In this document: piece by piece, positions 9,115 to 17,261 of the stretch
How the letters are laid out: each line of letters begins with the position of its first letter
Numbering within the stretch: the first letter of the stretch is position 1
Assembly: GCF_022419185.1 (NCBI RefSeq)
Contig: NZ_JAJOZK010000002.1
Span: 62,001-126,000 of the forward strand
Length of the DNA stretch: 64,000 bases
Reading direction: 5' to 3'
DNA from: Thermomonas flagellata
GTDB taxonomy: Bacteria; Pseudomonadota; Gammaproteobacteria; Xanthomonadales; Xanthomonadaceae
Position numbers and translations under genes: made by a program
Notes under the pieces: model-generated
What the model saw: the letters and a program-made list of their open reading frames with translations, nothing else
The model's database searches: none
Told to the model about the DNA's origin: nothing

Positions 9115-10929
9115 CTCGCCGCCCATCCCCTGCTGTGGTCGCAGCTCGCCTTCGCCCTGATCCTGGCCGGCGGGCTGTACCTGTTCATCAGCGAGAAGCT
9201 GCGGATCGACGTCACCGCGATGCTGATCCTGCTGGCGCTGGTGCTGACCGGCATCCTCGACGAAAAGCAGGCACTGTCCGGCTTCGCCAGCGAGCCGGCG
9301 ATCATCGTCGCCTCGGTGTTCGTGATCTCCGGCGCGCTGGCGGCGACCGGAGTGACCGAGCACATCGGCGTGTGGATCGGGCGCGCCGGCGGCCGCACCG
9401 AGTGGCGCACGATCGCGGTGGTGATGCCGCTGGTCGCGCTGCTGGCCTCGTTCACCCACCACGTGATGGTCACCGCGATGATGCTGCCGCTGCTGCTCAA
9501 GCATGCGCGCGACCACCACCTGCCGGCCTCGCGTCTGCTGATGCCGATGTCGCTGGCGGCCTCGCTCGGCACCACCCTGACCCTGGTCAGCGCACCCGCG
9601 TTCCTGCTCGCCAACGACCAGCTGCAGCGCGCCGGCGCCGAGGGCCTGGGAATCTTCGCGATCACTCCGATCGGGCTGGCGCTGGTGGTGGTCGGCACTG
9701 GCTACATGCTGGTCGCGCGCTGGTTGCTGCCCAAGCGCAGCGGCGAGCGCGGCGAGGACGACTACCTGCGCCTGGGCCGCTTCCGCACCGAGCTGGTGGT
9801 GATCCCGGGCGGGCAGTGGTGCACCCGCACCCTGGCCGAGATGCAGAAGGCGATCGGGCCCTCGGTACAGGTACTGGGCTGGCTGCGCGACGGGGTGCCG
9901 CGCACCGACCTGACCGCGGCCAGCCCGCTGCTCGGCAACGACGTGCTGCTGATCGAGGCCGGCGCCGACGAGTTGATGTCGCTGCACGAGGACCCGGGGC
10001 TCGACCTCAACGCGATCGCCCGCTTCGGCGAGCAGCTCAGCGGCGAGGGCCACCCGCAGCTGGTGCAGACGGTGGTCGCGCCGGGTTCGGAGTTCATCGG
10101 CCGCAGCATCCGCGAGTTGGACTTCGCGCGCCAGTTCCACGCGATCGTGGTCGGGCTGTGGCGGCGCAGCGGGCCGATGGGCGGGCGCCTGTCGGACGCG
10201 CGCCTGCAGGAGGGCGATCTGTTGGTGCTGTGGGGACGGCCTTCGCGCTTCGCGGAGCTGGCGACCCACCACGGCTTCCTGCTGCTGGCGCCGTTCACCG
10301 GCGAGGCCAAGCGCCGCCTGCGCGCGCCGCTGGCGCTGGCCATCCTCGCCGCGACCGTGCTCGCCGCCGCGACCGAATGGCTGCCGCCGCCGCTGGCGTT
10401 CCTGCTCGGCGCGGTGGCGATGGTGGCCACCGGCTGCATCGACGTGAAGCAGGCCTACCGCGCGATCGACGTGCGCATCTTCGTGATGATCGCCGGGGTG
10501 ATCCCGCTCGGGATCGCGATGGAGCAGACCGGCACCGCCGACCTGCTGGCGACCGGGCTGGCGCAGCTGGTCGCGCACTGGCCGCCGCTGGCGGTGCTGC
10601 TGGTGATGTTCACCGCCGCCGCGCTGCTGACCCAGCCGATGTCGGATTCGGCCACGGTGGCCCTGCTCGGACCGGTGGCGATCGCGCTGGCGCAGGTGCT
10701 GGACCTGCCGCCGACCCCGTTCGTGGTGTGCACCGCGCTCGGTGCGGTGGTCGCATTCCTGACCCCGATCGGGCACCACGGCAACCTGCTGATCCTCGGG
10801 CCCGGCCAGTACCGCTTCGGGGATTTCCTGCGCGTGGGGCTGCCGCTGACCGTGGTGATCGGCTTCGTCAGCGCGTGGATGGCGCGCTGGCTGTGGCTGG
10901 GCGGCCCGCTGCTGCCGGCGTTCGGATGA
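9112..10929 (+). CDS. SLC13/ArsB-type transporter with TrkA-C (RCK_C) domains
   Basis: A 605-residue inner-membrane protein with an N-terminal block of about five helices (for example LAFALILAGGLYLF, AMLILLALVLTGIL, IIVASVFVISGALAATGV), a central cytosolic section of about 200 residues containing two RCK_C-like modules (around ELVVIPGGQWCTRTLAEM and TVVAPGSEFIGRSIRELD), and a C-terminal membrane block (LALAILAATVLAA through LTVVIGFVSAWMARWLWL). This layout is typical of the DASS/SLC13-like carriers with TrkA-C inserts, transporting anions such as sulphate or dicarboxylates with Na+. The precise substrate is not assignable. ATG 9112 was chosen from the promoter position; 9103 and 9079 are alternatives. 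Confidence 0.8.
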   Translation: MLAAHPLLWSQLAFALILAGGLYLFISEKLRIDVTAMLILLALVLTGILDEKQALSGFASEPAIIVASVFVISGALAATGVTEHIGVWIGRAGGRTEWRTIAVVMPLVALLASFTHHVMVTAMMLPLLLKHARDHHLPASRLLMPMSLAASLGTTLTLVSAPAFLLANDQLQRAGAEGLGIFAITPIGLALVVVGTGYMLVARWLLPKRSGERGEDDYLRLGRFRTELVVIPGGQWCTRTLAEMQKAIGPSVQVLGWLRDGVPRTDLTAASPLLGNDVLLIEAGADELMSLHEDPGLDLNAIARFGEQLSGEGHPQLVQTVVAPGSEFIGRSIRELDFARQFHAIVVGLWRRSGPMGGRLSDARLQEGDLLVLWGRPSRFAELATHHGFLLLAPFTGEAKRRLRAPLALAILAATVLAAATEWLPPPLAFLLGAVAMVATGCIDVKQAYRAIDVRIFVMIAGVIPLGIAMEQTGTADLLATGLAQLVAHWPPLAVLLVMFTAAALLTQPMSDSATVALLGPVAIALAQVLDLPPTPFVVCTALGAVVAFLTPIGHHGNLLILGPGQYRFGDFLRVGLPLTVVIGFVSAWMARWLWLGGPLLPAFG

Positions 10930-10939
10930 GCGCGCGGCC

Positions 10940-12049
10940 CTAGAACAGCGTGCCCTGCGGCGATGCCGGCCGCGGCGGCGCGAACAGATCGGAGCGCAGC
11001 GGCGGCAGCGCGCCGTAGCCCAGGCGCCGGCAGGTCTTGGCGAAGCGCGCGGCGAGCAGGTCCGCCAGCGGCCCGCTGCCGCGCTGGCGATGGCCGAAGC
11101 GGGCGTCGTAGTCGCGCCCGCCGTGCATCTGCCGCAGCAGGCCCATCACCCGCGCCGCGCGCTCGGGTGCGTGCCGCTGCAGCCACTGCCGCCACAGATC
11201 CTTCAGCTCGTGCGGCAGGCGCAGCAGCACGTAGCCGGCGGCCTGCGCGCCAGCCGCGCGCGCCGCGGCGAGGATGCGTTCGAGCTCGGCATCGGTCAAC
11301 GCCGGGATCACCGGCGCCACCAGCACGCCCACCGGCACCCCGGCCGCGCGCAGCGCGGCGATCAGCCGCAGGCGCGCATGCGGGGCCGCGGCGCGCGGTT
11401 CCAGCCGCGCCGCCAAGCCGTTGTCGAGGGTGGTGACCGACACGTGCACCTGTACCAGGCCCTCGCGCGCCAGCGCCGCCAGCAGGTCCAGGTCGCGCCG
11501 CAGCGCGCTGCCCTTGGTGACGATGCTCACCGGATGGCGCGCCGCCAGCAGCACCTCCAGGCAGGCGCGGCTGATCCCGTGGCGGCGCTCGATCGGCTGC
11601 CAGCCGTCGGTGTTGATCCCCAGCGCGATCGGCGCCGGCAGGTAGCCGGGCCGGGCCAGCTCGGCGCGCAGCACCTCGGCGGCATTGGTCTTGGCGAACA
11701 GGCGGGTCTCGAAGTCCAGCCCCGGCGACAGGTCGAGGTAGGCGTGGGACGGCCGCGCGAAGCAGTAGGCGCAGCCGTGCTCGCAGCCGCGGTAGGGGTT
11801 GACCGACTGGCGCAGCCCGAGGTCGGGCGACGCATTGCGGCTGATCACCCGGCGCGCGCGCTCGACGCGGACCTGCGTCGCCGGCGCGGGCGGCGGCGCG
11901 CCCTCGTCCAGGGCCGGGTCCCAGCCATCGTCCTCCGCCTCGATCCGGGTGCGGGCGAAGCGCCCGGGCGGGGCGCTCGCAGCGCCGCGCCCGCGCAGGG
12001 GGGCGGGCGGGTGTTCGCTGCCGGTGCCACCGTCACGTGCCATTGCCAT
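10940..12049 (-). CDS. PA0069-family radical SAM protein
   Basis: A 369-residue radical SAM enzyme. The 4Fe-4S cluster motif is CEHGCAYC (CxxxCxxC), preceded by SVNPYRG, which is diagnostic of the PA0069/Rv2578c (SplB-related) family. Next comes the aromatic CFARPSHAYL segment. The family is widespread but its substrate is not established; it is often found with DNA-repair genes. The N-terminal 65 residues are Ala/Pro/Arg-rich and probably disordered. It is convergent with the preceding transporter gene (10 bp between stops) and divergent from cls with overlapping -10-like elements. Confidence 0.85.
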   Translation of the reverse strand: MAMARDGGTGSEHPPAPLRGRGAASAPPGRFARTRIEAEDDGWDPALDEGAPPPAPATQVRVERARRVISRNASPDLGLRQSVNPYRGCEHGCAYCFARPSHAYLDLSPGLDFETRLFAKTNAAEVLRAELARPGYLPAPIALGINTDGWQPIERRHGISRACLEVLLAARHPVSIVTKGSALRRDLDLLAALAREGLVQVHVSVTTLDNGLAARLEPRAAAPHARLRLIAALRAAGVPVGVLVAPVIPALTDAELERILAAARAAGAQAAGYVLLRLPHELKDLWRQWLQRHAPERAARVMGLLRQMHGGRDYDARFGHRQRGSGPLADLLAARFAKTCRRLGYGALPPLRSDLFAPPRPASPQGTLF

Positions 12050-12065
12050 CGCGGCAGCCTACCCT
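12047..12065. promoter_or_regulatory. Overlapping divergent -10 elements (radical SAM gene / cls)
   Basis: On the minus strand TAGGCT (12061-12056) is followed by 6 nt and the radical SAM gene ATG (12049-12047), the leaderless arrangement. On the plus strand TACCCT (12060-12065) shares two bases with it and precedes the cls ATG at 12100. The two transcripts would therefore compete for one polymerase site. Confidence 0.35.
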
Positions 12066-12099
12066 GTGCCTGTCGCACCCGCCGCGACGGCCCTCACCG

Positions 12100-13542
12100 A
12101 TGCCCGACGTCCTGCTCAGCCTGTGGACGGCGCTCGCCGCGGTCCCGCACCTGCGGCTCTACCTGACCCTGGCCTGGCTGGCCTACCTGGTCGGGCTGGG
12201 GGTGTGGATCGTGCTGCAGAAGCGCGAACCGGTCGCGACCCTGAGCTGGCTGCTGGGCCTGGCCGCCCTGCCCTACCTGGGCCTGGTGATCTACCTCGTA
12301 TTCGGGCCGCGCCGGCTGCAGCGCTACCGGCTGCGCCGCGCGCGGGTGCGCGCCGACCTGCCGGGGCGGCTGCCGGCCGGCGACCCGGACACGCTGGAAC
12401 TGGCGCGCCTGGCCGAGGCCACCACCGGGCTGCCGCCGACCACCGCCACCCGCGCCGACTGGCTCGTCGACGGCAGCGCGACCTATGCCGCGCTGCTGGA
12501 GGCGATCGCGCAGGCGCGCCAGCACGTGCACTTGGAGTACTACATCTTCCAGCCCGACCGTAGCGGTGCGCTGCTGCGCGACGCCCTGGTCGAACGCGCG
12601 CGCGCCGGGGTCAAGGTGCGGCTGCTGCTGGACGCGGTCGGCAGCAGCGCCACCCCGCGCCGGTTCTTCGCCCCGCTGCTCGCCGCCGGCGGCGAGCTGG
12701 CCTGGTTCCACCCGCTCCGCTTCGGCCGCATCTGGGAGCGCACCTGGATCAACCTGCGCACCCACCGCAAGCTGGTGGTGGTGGACGGCGCGGTCGGCTT
12801 CACCGGCGGCATCAACATCACCGACGAGGAGAACGACGCCCTGCGCGCGGATGCCTACCGCGACCTGCACGTGCGGGTCGAGGGCGAGGTGGTGCGCGCG
12901 CTGCAGCGGGTGTTCGTGGAGGACTGGGCCTATGCCAGCGGCCAGCGCGACTTCCTCGCCGAAGTCGCGCGCCAGACCCCGCCGGCGGCGCCGGGCGCGA
13001 TCGCGGTGCAGGTGGTCACCGCCGGCCCGGACGCGCCGTGGGAGCCGATCCACCGCCTGCAGGTGGCGGCGATCCACGCCGCCCAGCGCCGCGCGTGGCT
13101 GGCCACCCCGTACTTCGTGCCCGGCGAGGCGGCGCTGATGGCGCTGACCTCCGCCGCGCTCGGCGGGATCGACGTGCGCCTGCTGCTGCCGCGCCAGTGC
13201 GACAGCCGGCTGGTCACGCTGGCCGCGCGCTCCTACTACGACACCCTGCTCGAGGCCGGGGTCAAGATCCACGAGTACGGCCCGCGCATGCTGCACACCA
13301 AGGCCCTGCTGGTGGACGACGACTTCGCGCTGGTCGGCAGCGCCAACTTCGACCACCGCAGCTTCCGCCTCAACTTCGAGCTGGGCCTGGCCTTCCACGA
13401 CCGCGGGCATGCCGCGGCGCTGGCGCGGCTGCTGGAGGGGGAGCTTGCGCATGCGCCGCGCGTGCACCGCGAGCGCGCGCGCCCGCTGTTGACGGCGCGC
13501 CTGCCCGAGGCCTTCGCCCGCCTGCTCTCGCCGCTGCTGTGA
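12100..13542 (+). CDS. cls: Cardiolipin synthase
   Basis: A 480-residue membrane phospholipase-D-superfamily enzyme that condenses phosphatidylglycerol (or PE) into cardiolipin. Two N-terminal helices (LRLYLTLAWLAYLVGLGVWIVL and TLSWLLGLAALPYLGLVIYLVF regions) anchor it. Two HKD motifs are present: HRKLVVVDGAVGFTGG near residue 222 and HTKALLVDDDFALVGS near 404. Order and spacing match bacterial ClsA-type enzymes. The ATG at 12100 starts MPDVLLS; an in-frame ATG 21 codons earlier lies upstream of the candidate -10 element and is rejected. Confidence 0.93.
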   Translation: MPDVLLSLWTALAAVPHLRLYLTLAWLAYLVGLGVWIVLQKREPVATLSWLLGLAALPYLGLVIYLVFGPRRLQRYRLRRARVRADLPGRLPAGDPDTLELARLAEATTGLPPTTATRADWLVDGSATYAALLEAIAQARQHVHLEYYIFQPDRSGALLRDALVERARAGVKVRLLLDAVGSSATPRRFFAPLLAAGGELAWFHPLRFGRIWERTWINLRTHRKLVVVDGAVGFTGGINITDEENDALRADAYRDLHVRVEGEVVRALQRVFVEDWAYASGQRDFLAEVARQTPPAAPGAIAVQVVTAGPDAPWEPIHRLQVAAIHAAQRRAWLATPYFVPGEAALMALTSAALGGIDVRLLLPRQCDSRLVTLAARSYYDTLLEAGVKIHEYGPRMLHTKALLVDDDFALVGSANFDHRSFRLNFELGLAFHDRGHAAALARLLEGELAHAPRVHRERARPLLTARLPEAFARLLSPLL

Positions 13543-13600
13543 GCTGCGCCGCGCGCGCCGCGGGCGTACACTGCCGGCGGACGCCCCGGGGGTGCTGCGC

Positions 13601-13876
13601 ATGCACTGGCTTTACCTGCTCTTGGCCGCGCTGGCCATGCTGTTCGCCTTCAAGACCACCTCGGTCGCGCTGATGGTGGTCGCCCTGTTGCTGGCGCTGG
13701 TGCTGTTCGTGCTGTGGGCGATGGCCCTGTACGCCAGCCGCATGGCCGGGCGCGAGCGCGACCCGGCGAGCATGATCGACCCGGCCGAGCTGCGCCGCCT
13801 GCGCGAGCAGGCGGAGGCGCTCAAGGCCGCCGGGCGGCGGCTGGACAAGCTGGACGAACCGCCCTCCGCGCCGTGA
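13601..13876 (+). CDS. Small two-helix membrane protein of unknown function
   Basis: A 91-residue protein with two adjacent hydrophobic helices ([15 protein letters not shown] and [22 protein letters not shown]) followed by a charged helical tail of about 45 residues ([20 protein letters not shown]) that could form a short coiled coil. A GGGGG run lies about 9 nt before ATG 13601. The stop overlaps the pdxJ GTG start by 4 bp, so it is translationally coupled to pdxJ. No domain is recognised with certainty. Confidence 0.75.
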   Translation: MHWLYLLLAALAMLFAFKTTSVALMVVALLLALVLFVLWAMALYASRMAGRERDPASMIDPAELRRLREQAEALKAAGRRLDKLDEPPSAP

Positions 13877-14631
13877 GCTGCCGGCTCAGCGTCAACCTCA
13901 ACAAGGTCGCGCTGCTGCGCAATGCGCGCGGCGGCCGCGAACCGGACGTGGTGCGCGCCGGCACTGCGTGCCTCGACGCCGGTGCGCACGGGCTGACCGT
14001 GCACCCGCGCCCGGACGCGCGCCACATCCGCGCCGACGACGTGCACGCGCTGGCCGCGCTCTGCCGCGCGCGCGGCACGGAATACAACATCGAGGGCAAT
14101 CCGTTCGCGCCGCCGCGCCCCGGCTATCCCGGCCTGCTGGCGCTGTGCGAGGCGGCGCGCCCGACCCAGGTCACCCTGGTCCCGGACGCGGACGGCCAGC
14201 TGACCTCCGACCACGGCTTCGACTTCGCCCGCGACGGCGCCGCGCTGCGCCCGCAGATCGCCGCGTTCAAGGCATTGGGCTGCCGGGTCAGCGTGTTCGT
14301 CGACGTCGGCAACCCCGAGGTCGCGCAGGCCGCCGCCTGCGGCGCCGACCGCGTCGAGCTGTACACCGGGCCGTACGCCAAGGCCTTCGCCAGCGGCGAC
14401 CCCGCCCCCGCGCTGGCTGCCGCCGCCGCCACCGCGCGCCTGGCGCAGGCCGCCGGGCTCGGGGTGAATGCCGGGCACGACCTCGACCAGGCCAACCTCG
14501 CGCCTTTCCTGGCCGCGGTGCCCGGCGTGCTGGAGGTCTCGATCGGGCACGCCCTGATCGGCGAGGCGCTGTATGCGGGCCTGGTGCCGACGGTGCGCGC
14601 CTACCTCGCCCTGCTCGCCGCGGCGGCATGA
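13873..14631 (+). CDS. pdxJ: Pyridoxine 5'-phosphate synthase
   Basis: A 252-residue TIM-barrel enzyme that joins 1-deoxyxylulose 5-phosphate and 3-amino-2-oxopropyl phosphate to make pyridoxine 5'-phosphate, the last step of the DXP-dependent vitamin B6 pathway. Family signatures are [15 protein letters not shown] at the N-terminus, HPRPDARHI, the NIEGNP segment, and GVNAGHDL near the C-terminus. Translation starts at GTG 13873, whose bases overlap the stop of the preceding gene (GTGA). Length is standard. Confidence 0.95.
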   Translation: MSCRLSVNLNKVALLRNARGGREPDVVRAGTACLDAGAHGLTVHPRPDARHIRADDVHALAALCRARGTEYNIEGNPFAPPRPGYPGLLALCEAARPTQVTLVPDADGQLTSDHGFDFARDGAALRPQIAAFKALGCRVSVFVDVGNPEVAQAAACGADRVELYTGPYAKAFASGDPAPALAAAAATARLAQAAGLGVNAGHDLDQANLAPFLAAVPGVLEVSIGHALIGEALYAGLVPTVRAYLALLAAAA

Positions 14632-14658
14632 AAAAACGCCGCCCGGGCGGGCGGCGTT
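14631..14658 (-). terminator. Intrinsic terminator of the tonB-exb operon
   Basis: Arms 14635-14644 and 14649-14658 pair perfectly (10 bp) around a 4-nt loop. Read on the minus strand the stem ends in a T6 tract, a classic rho-independent terminator 40 bp after the second exbD stop. The plus-strand pdxJ stop overlaps the tract but no T-run follows the hairpin in that direction. Confidence 0.85.
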
Positions 14659-14697
14659 GCGTCATCCACGACGGGCTCGCTCAGCGGAGCCGGGCTG

Positions 14698-15114
14698 TCA
14701 ATTGTTGTTCTGCACGAAGCCGATCTTCTGCATGTCGGCGTTCTTGGCCGCGGCCAGCACCTTGGCCAGCACCCCGTACTGCGCGTCGTCGTTGGTGTCG
14801 ATCTGCAGCTCGGGCTGGTTGGTCGGGTCGCGCGCGACCTCGTCGCGCATCATCTTCTCCAGCATGTTGATCGCGGTCGGGCTGTCGTTCCAGTAGACCT
14901 GGCCGCTGGCGTCGATCCGCAGGCGGATCGGCTCCGGCGGTTCCTTCGGGTTCTCCGGCGGCTTCTCGGTCTTCTGCGGCAAATCGACGTCGACCGGCAC
15001 CGACTGGATCGGCATGGTCACCATGAAGATGATCAGCAGCACCAGCATCACGTCCACCAGGGGCGTGACGTTGATGTCGGCCATCGCGCCGCTGGTATTG
15101 CTCGAAAATGCCAT
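14698..15114 (-). CDS. exbD2: ExbD/TolR-type biopolymer transport protein, second copy
   Basis: A 138-residue inner-membrane protein with one N-terminal helix ([16 protein letters not shown]) carrying the proton-relay Asp in [11 protein letters not shown], and a periplasmic domain of about 90 residues. It belongs to the ExbB-ExbD motor that energises TonB. It follows the first exbD copy with 12 bp between them and is the last gene before the operon terminator. The periplasmic part ([19 protein letters not shown]) diverges clearly from copy one, as in Xanthomonas, where two exbD genes have non-identical roles. Confidence 0.92.
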   Translation of the reverse strand: MAFSSNTSGAMADINVTPLVDVMLVLLIIFMVTMPIQSVPVDVDLPQKTEKPPENPKEPPEPIRLRIDASGQVYWNDSPTAINMLEKMMRDEVARDPTNQPELQIDTNDDAQYGVLAKVLAAAKNADMQKIGFVQNNN

Positions 15115-15126
15115 GGCGGGGACTCC

Positions 15127-15558
15127 TTACGGCTGGCCCTTCTTGGGCGGCGTGGTGATGAAGCCGACCTTGGCGATGCCCTGTTGCTGGGCGACCTTCA
15201 CGATGTCGTTGACGATCCTGTAGGCCGTGGTCTTGTCGGCGCGGATTTGCACCGGCGGCTGCGGGGTCTTCTGCGCCTCCACCGACAGGCGGCTTTCGAT
15301 CGCCGCCTTGGTGGAAGGCTCGTCGTTGAGGAACAGCTGGCCGTCCTCGGTGATCGAGATCGTGATCGGCGTGGCCTGCTGCTTCTTCTCTTCCTTCTTC
15401 TCGACGTTGGCCTCCGGCAGCTGCACCTTGACCTTGTGGTTCATCAGCGGGGTGGTGATCATGAAGATGATCAGCAGCACCAGCATCACGTCCACCAGGG
15501 GCGTGACGTTGATCTCGGCCATCGGGCCGCCGCTGCTGTTACCGGAACTGAAGGCCAT
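15127..15558 (-). CDS. exbD1: ExbD-type biopolymer transport protein, first copy
   Basis: A 143-residue protein with the same N-terminal architecture as its neighbour ([20 protein letters not shown], Asp in the membrane helix) and a periplasmic domain ending VGFITTPPKKGQP. It works with ExbB and TonB to convert proton motive force into work on outer-membrane receptors. It lies 27 bp downstream of exbB in the same operon. The two copies match strongly through the helix and diverge after residue 35. Confidence 0.93.
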   Translation of the reverse strand: MAFSSGNSSGGPMAEINVTPLVDVMLVLLIIFMITTPLMNHKVKVQLPEANVEKKEEKKQQATPITISITEDGQLFLNDEPSTKAAIESRLSVEAQKTPQPPVQIRADKTTAYRIVNDIVKVAQQQGIAKVGFITTPPKKGQP

Positions 15559-15585
15559 GGCGGTGCTCCGTCTGCTGTGCGCCGA

Positions 15586-16344
15586 TCAGCGCTTGCCGGC
15601 GACTTCGCCGACGCGCGAGCCGGTGGCGAAGAAGTCGTGCAGGTCGTGCGCGAAGGCGTCGAACTGGTTGTTGGTCACCCGGTTGATGCGCACGAAGAAG
15701 TTGTACGCCAGCACCGCCGGGATCGCCACGAACAGGCCGATCGCGGTCATGATCAGCGCCTCGCCCACCGGGCCGGCGACCGCGGAGATCGACGCGTCGC
15801 CCGAGGAGCCGATCTTGATCAGCGCGTGGTAGATGCCCCACACGGTGCCGAGCAGGCCGACGAACGGCGCGGTCGAACCGGTGGTCGCCAGCACGGTCAG
15901 GCCGTTCTCCAGGCGCGAGGACTCGCGGGTCACCGCCTGGCGCAGGGCGCGGTCGACGAACTCGGAGCGGTTCAGCGACTCGGCCAGGCGCGAGCCGTCC
16001 TGGCGCGCGTGGTGGGCGGCCGCCTGGGCGGCGTCCAGCGCGATCTTGGAGAACGGCTCGGAGGCCGGCTGCTCCTCCATGAAGCGGATCGCGTCCTGGG
16101 CATTCGGGGTCTCCCAGAAGGTGCTGATCACCTTGTCGGCGCGGCCGCGCAGGCGCGTGTTCTTGATGAAGTTGACGATGATCCAGTACCAGGACATCAC
16201 CGACATCACCGACAGGGTGATGAAGACGGCCCAGCCGACCACGTCGAAGTTCTGGATCAGATGGTCGAAGCCCATCTGCTGCAGCGCGGCGGCGTTGTTG
16301 CCTCCGGCGGCGGCAGGTGCGGCAGCAGTCGTTTCTTGCAACAT
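15586..16344 (-). CDS. exbB: ExbB/MotA/TolQ-type proton channel protein
   Basis: A 252-residue inner-membrane protein with three helices: one near residue 40 (WAVFITLSVMSVMSWYWIIV) and two C-terminal ones in the MotA_TolQ_ExbB domain (LATTGSTAPFVGLLGTVWGIY and LIMTAIGLFVAIPAVLAYNFF). These form the pentameric stator through which protons pass with ExbD. The LLGTVWGI and GLFVAIPAVLAYN segments are hallmarks of ExbB. It is the second gene of the tonB-exbB-exbD1-exbD2 operon. Confidence 0.95.
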   Translation of the reverse strand: MLQETTAAAPAAAGGNNAAALQQMGFDHLIQNFDVVGWAVFITLSVMSVMSWYWIIVNFIKNTRLRGRADKVISTFWETPNAQDAIRFMEEQPASEPFSKIALDAAQAAAHHARQDGSRLAESLNRSEFVDRALRQAVTRESSRLENGLTVLATTGSTAPFVGLLGTVWGIYHALIKIGSSGDASISAVAGPVGEALIMTAIGLFVAIPAVLAYNFFVRINRVTNNQFDAFAHDLHDFFATGSRVGEVAGKR

Positions 16345-16428
16345 ACGCTTACCTTTGGATGTCGTGGATGGAGTGGAAGAAAGGAACGTTGGCGAGGGTG
16401 GAGCGGGTGGAACGCGGGGAAGAAACCG

Positions 16429-17112
16429 TCACTGGATCTTGAAGTCCACCGGCACGCGCACGCGGCTGGCGACCTTCTGGCCGTTCTTGACTTCGGGGTT
16501 GAAGCGCCAGCGCCGCGCGGCCTGGACCGCGGCGCGGTCGAGGTTGCGGTTGCCGCTGGACTTCTCGACCTCGACGTCCAGCACGTTGCCGCTGGCGTCG
16601 ATGCTGACGATCAGCACGGTGGTGCCCTCGATCCCGCGGCGCATCTCCTCCGGCGGGTACTTGGGCGGGTTCATCGCGCGCGAGGACGGGTCGACGCTGG
16701 AACCGATGTCGGCGACCGCGGCCGGCGGCGCGGGCGGCGCCGGCGGCGGCGCGGCGACGTCGACCGGACGGGATTCGGACAGCACCACCGGGGGCTGCTC
16801 CGGCGGCGGCGGCACCGGCGTCGGGCGCGGCGGCGCCAGGGTCTTGGGCGGGGTGATCTGCTTGGGCGGCTCCGGCGGCGGCGGCGGCGGCGGGGGCGGC
16901 GGCGGCGGCGGTTCGATGAAGGTGACGCTGACCACGTCCTCCTTCTCCTGCTCCGGCGCCGGCGGCGCGATCGGCGCCAGCAGCAGCAGCAGGGCGGCCG
17001 CGTGCAGGGCAAGCGCGAAGCTGATGCCGGCGATCCGCGGCCAGCTCAGGCCGGTCTCGCGTTCGCGTTCTTCGGAGGTCTCGGTGTGGGCGAGATCGAG
17101 ATCTTGCGTCAT
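16429..17112 (-). CDS. tonB: Energy transducer TonB
   Basis: A 227-residue protein with a short cytoplasmic start, one helix near residues 26-46 (GISFALALHAAALLLLLAP), a long periplasmic proline-rich spacer including thirteen consecutive prolines, and a C-terminal TonB_C domain (PKYPPEEMRRGIEGTTVLIV through WRFNPEVKNG). It carries energy from ExbBD to TonB-dependent receptors. His39 in the helix matches the SxxxH motif (S28...H39 region: SFALALH). ATG 17112 (MTQDLD) is preferred over an ATG two codons earlier. It heads the operon. Confidence 0.94.
   Translation of the reverse strand: MTQDLDLAHTETSEERERETGLSWPRIAGISFALALHAAALLLLLAPIAPPAPEQEKEDVVSVTFIEPPPPPPPPPPPPPEPPKQITPPKTLAPPRPTPVPPPPEQPPVVLSESRPVDVAAPPPAPPAPPAAVADIGSSVDPSSRAMNPPKYPPEEMRRGIEGTTVLIVSIDASGNVLDVEVEKSSGNRNLDRAAVQAARRWRFNPEVKNGQKVASRVRVPVDFKIQ
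16862..16914. repeat. GGC/GGGC microsatellite coding for polyproline in tonB
   Basis: The stretch is almost entirely GGC/GGG trinucleotides on the plus strand and encodes the proline run of TonB (about 13 Pro followed by EPP). Such a tract is prone to slippage; whole-codon changes would only alter spacer length. Confidence 0.7.
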
Positions 17113-17195
17113 GCGCACGGCTCTGGTGTGGGGGACCCGCGCGCACCGCGGCGGGATCTTGCAACGCGGCCAGCCCGGCCGCAGGAACCACCTAG

Positions 17196-17223
17196 TTTAT
17201 ACAATCCCGCGCGAGGGTTCCAA
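17196..17223 (-). promoter_or_regulatory. Promoter of the tonB-exbB-exbD operon
   Basis: On the minus strand TTGGAA (17223-17218) and TATAAA (17201-17196) are separated by 16 bp, and a TG dinucleotide immediately precedes the -10. The predicted transcript has a leader of about 75 nt before tonB. No Fur-box match was evident by eye. Confidence 0.6.
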
Positions 17224-17239
17224 CCACCGGCGCGCGGCG

Positions 17240-17261
17240 GGCGGCGCGCCGGCGCGCCGCC
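17240..17261. terminator. Perfect 22-bp GC palindrome just after the TPR gene stop
   Basis: Bases 17240-17261 read identically on both strands and abut the stop codon of the TPR gene (minus strand). With CCGG at the centre it could fold into a 9-bp stem. No T-run follows, so a terminator role is only a possibility. Confidence 0.4.
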
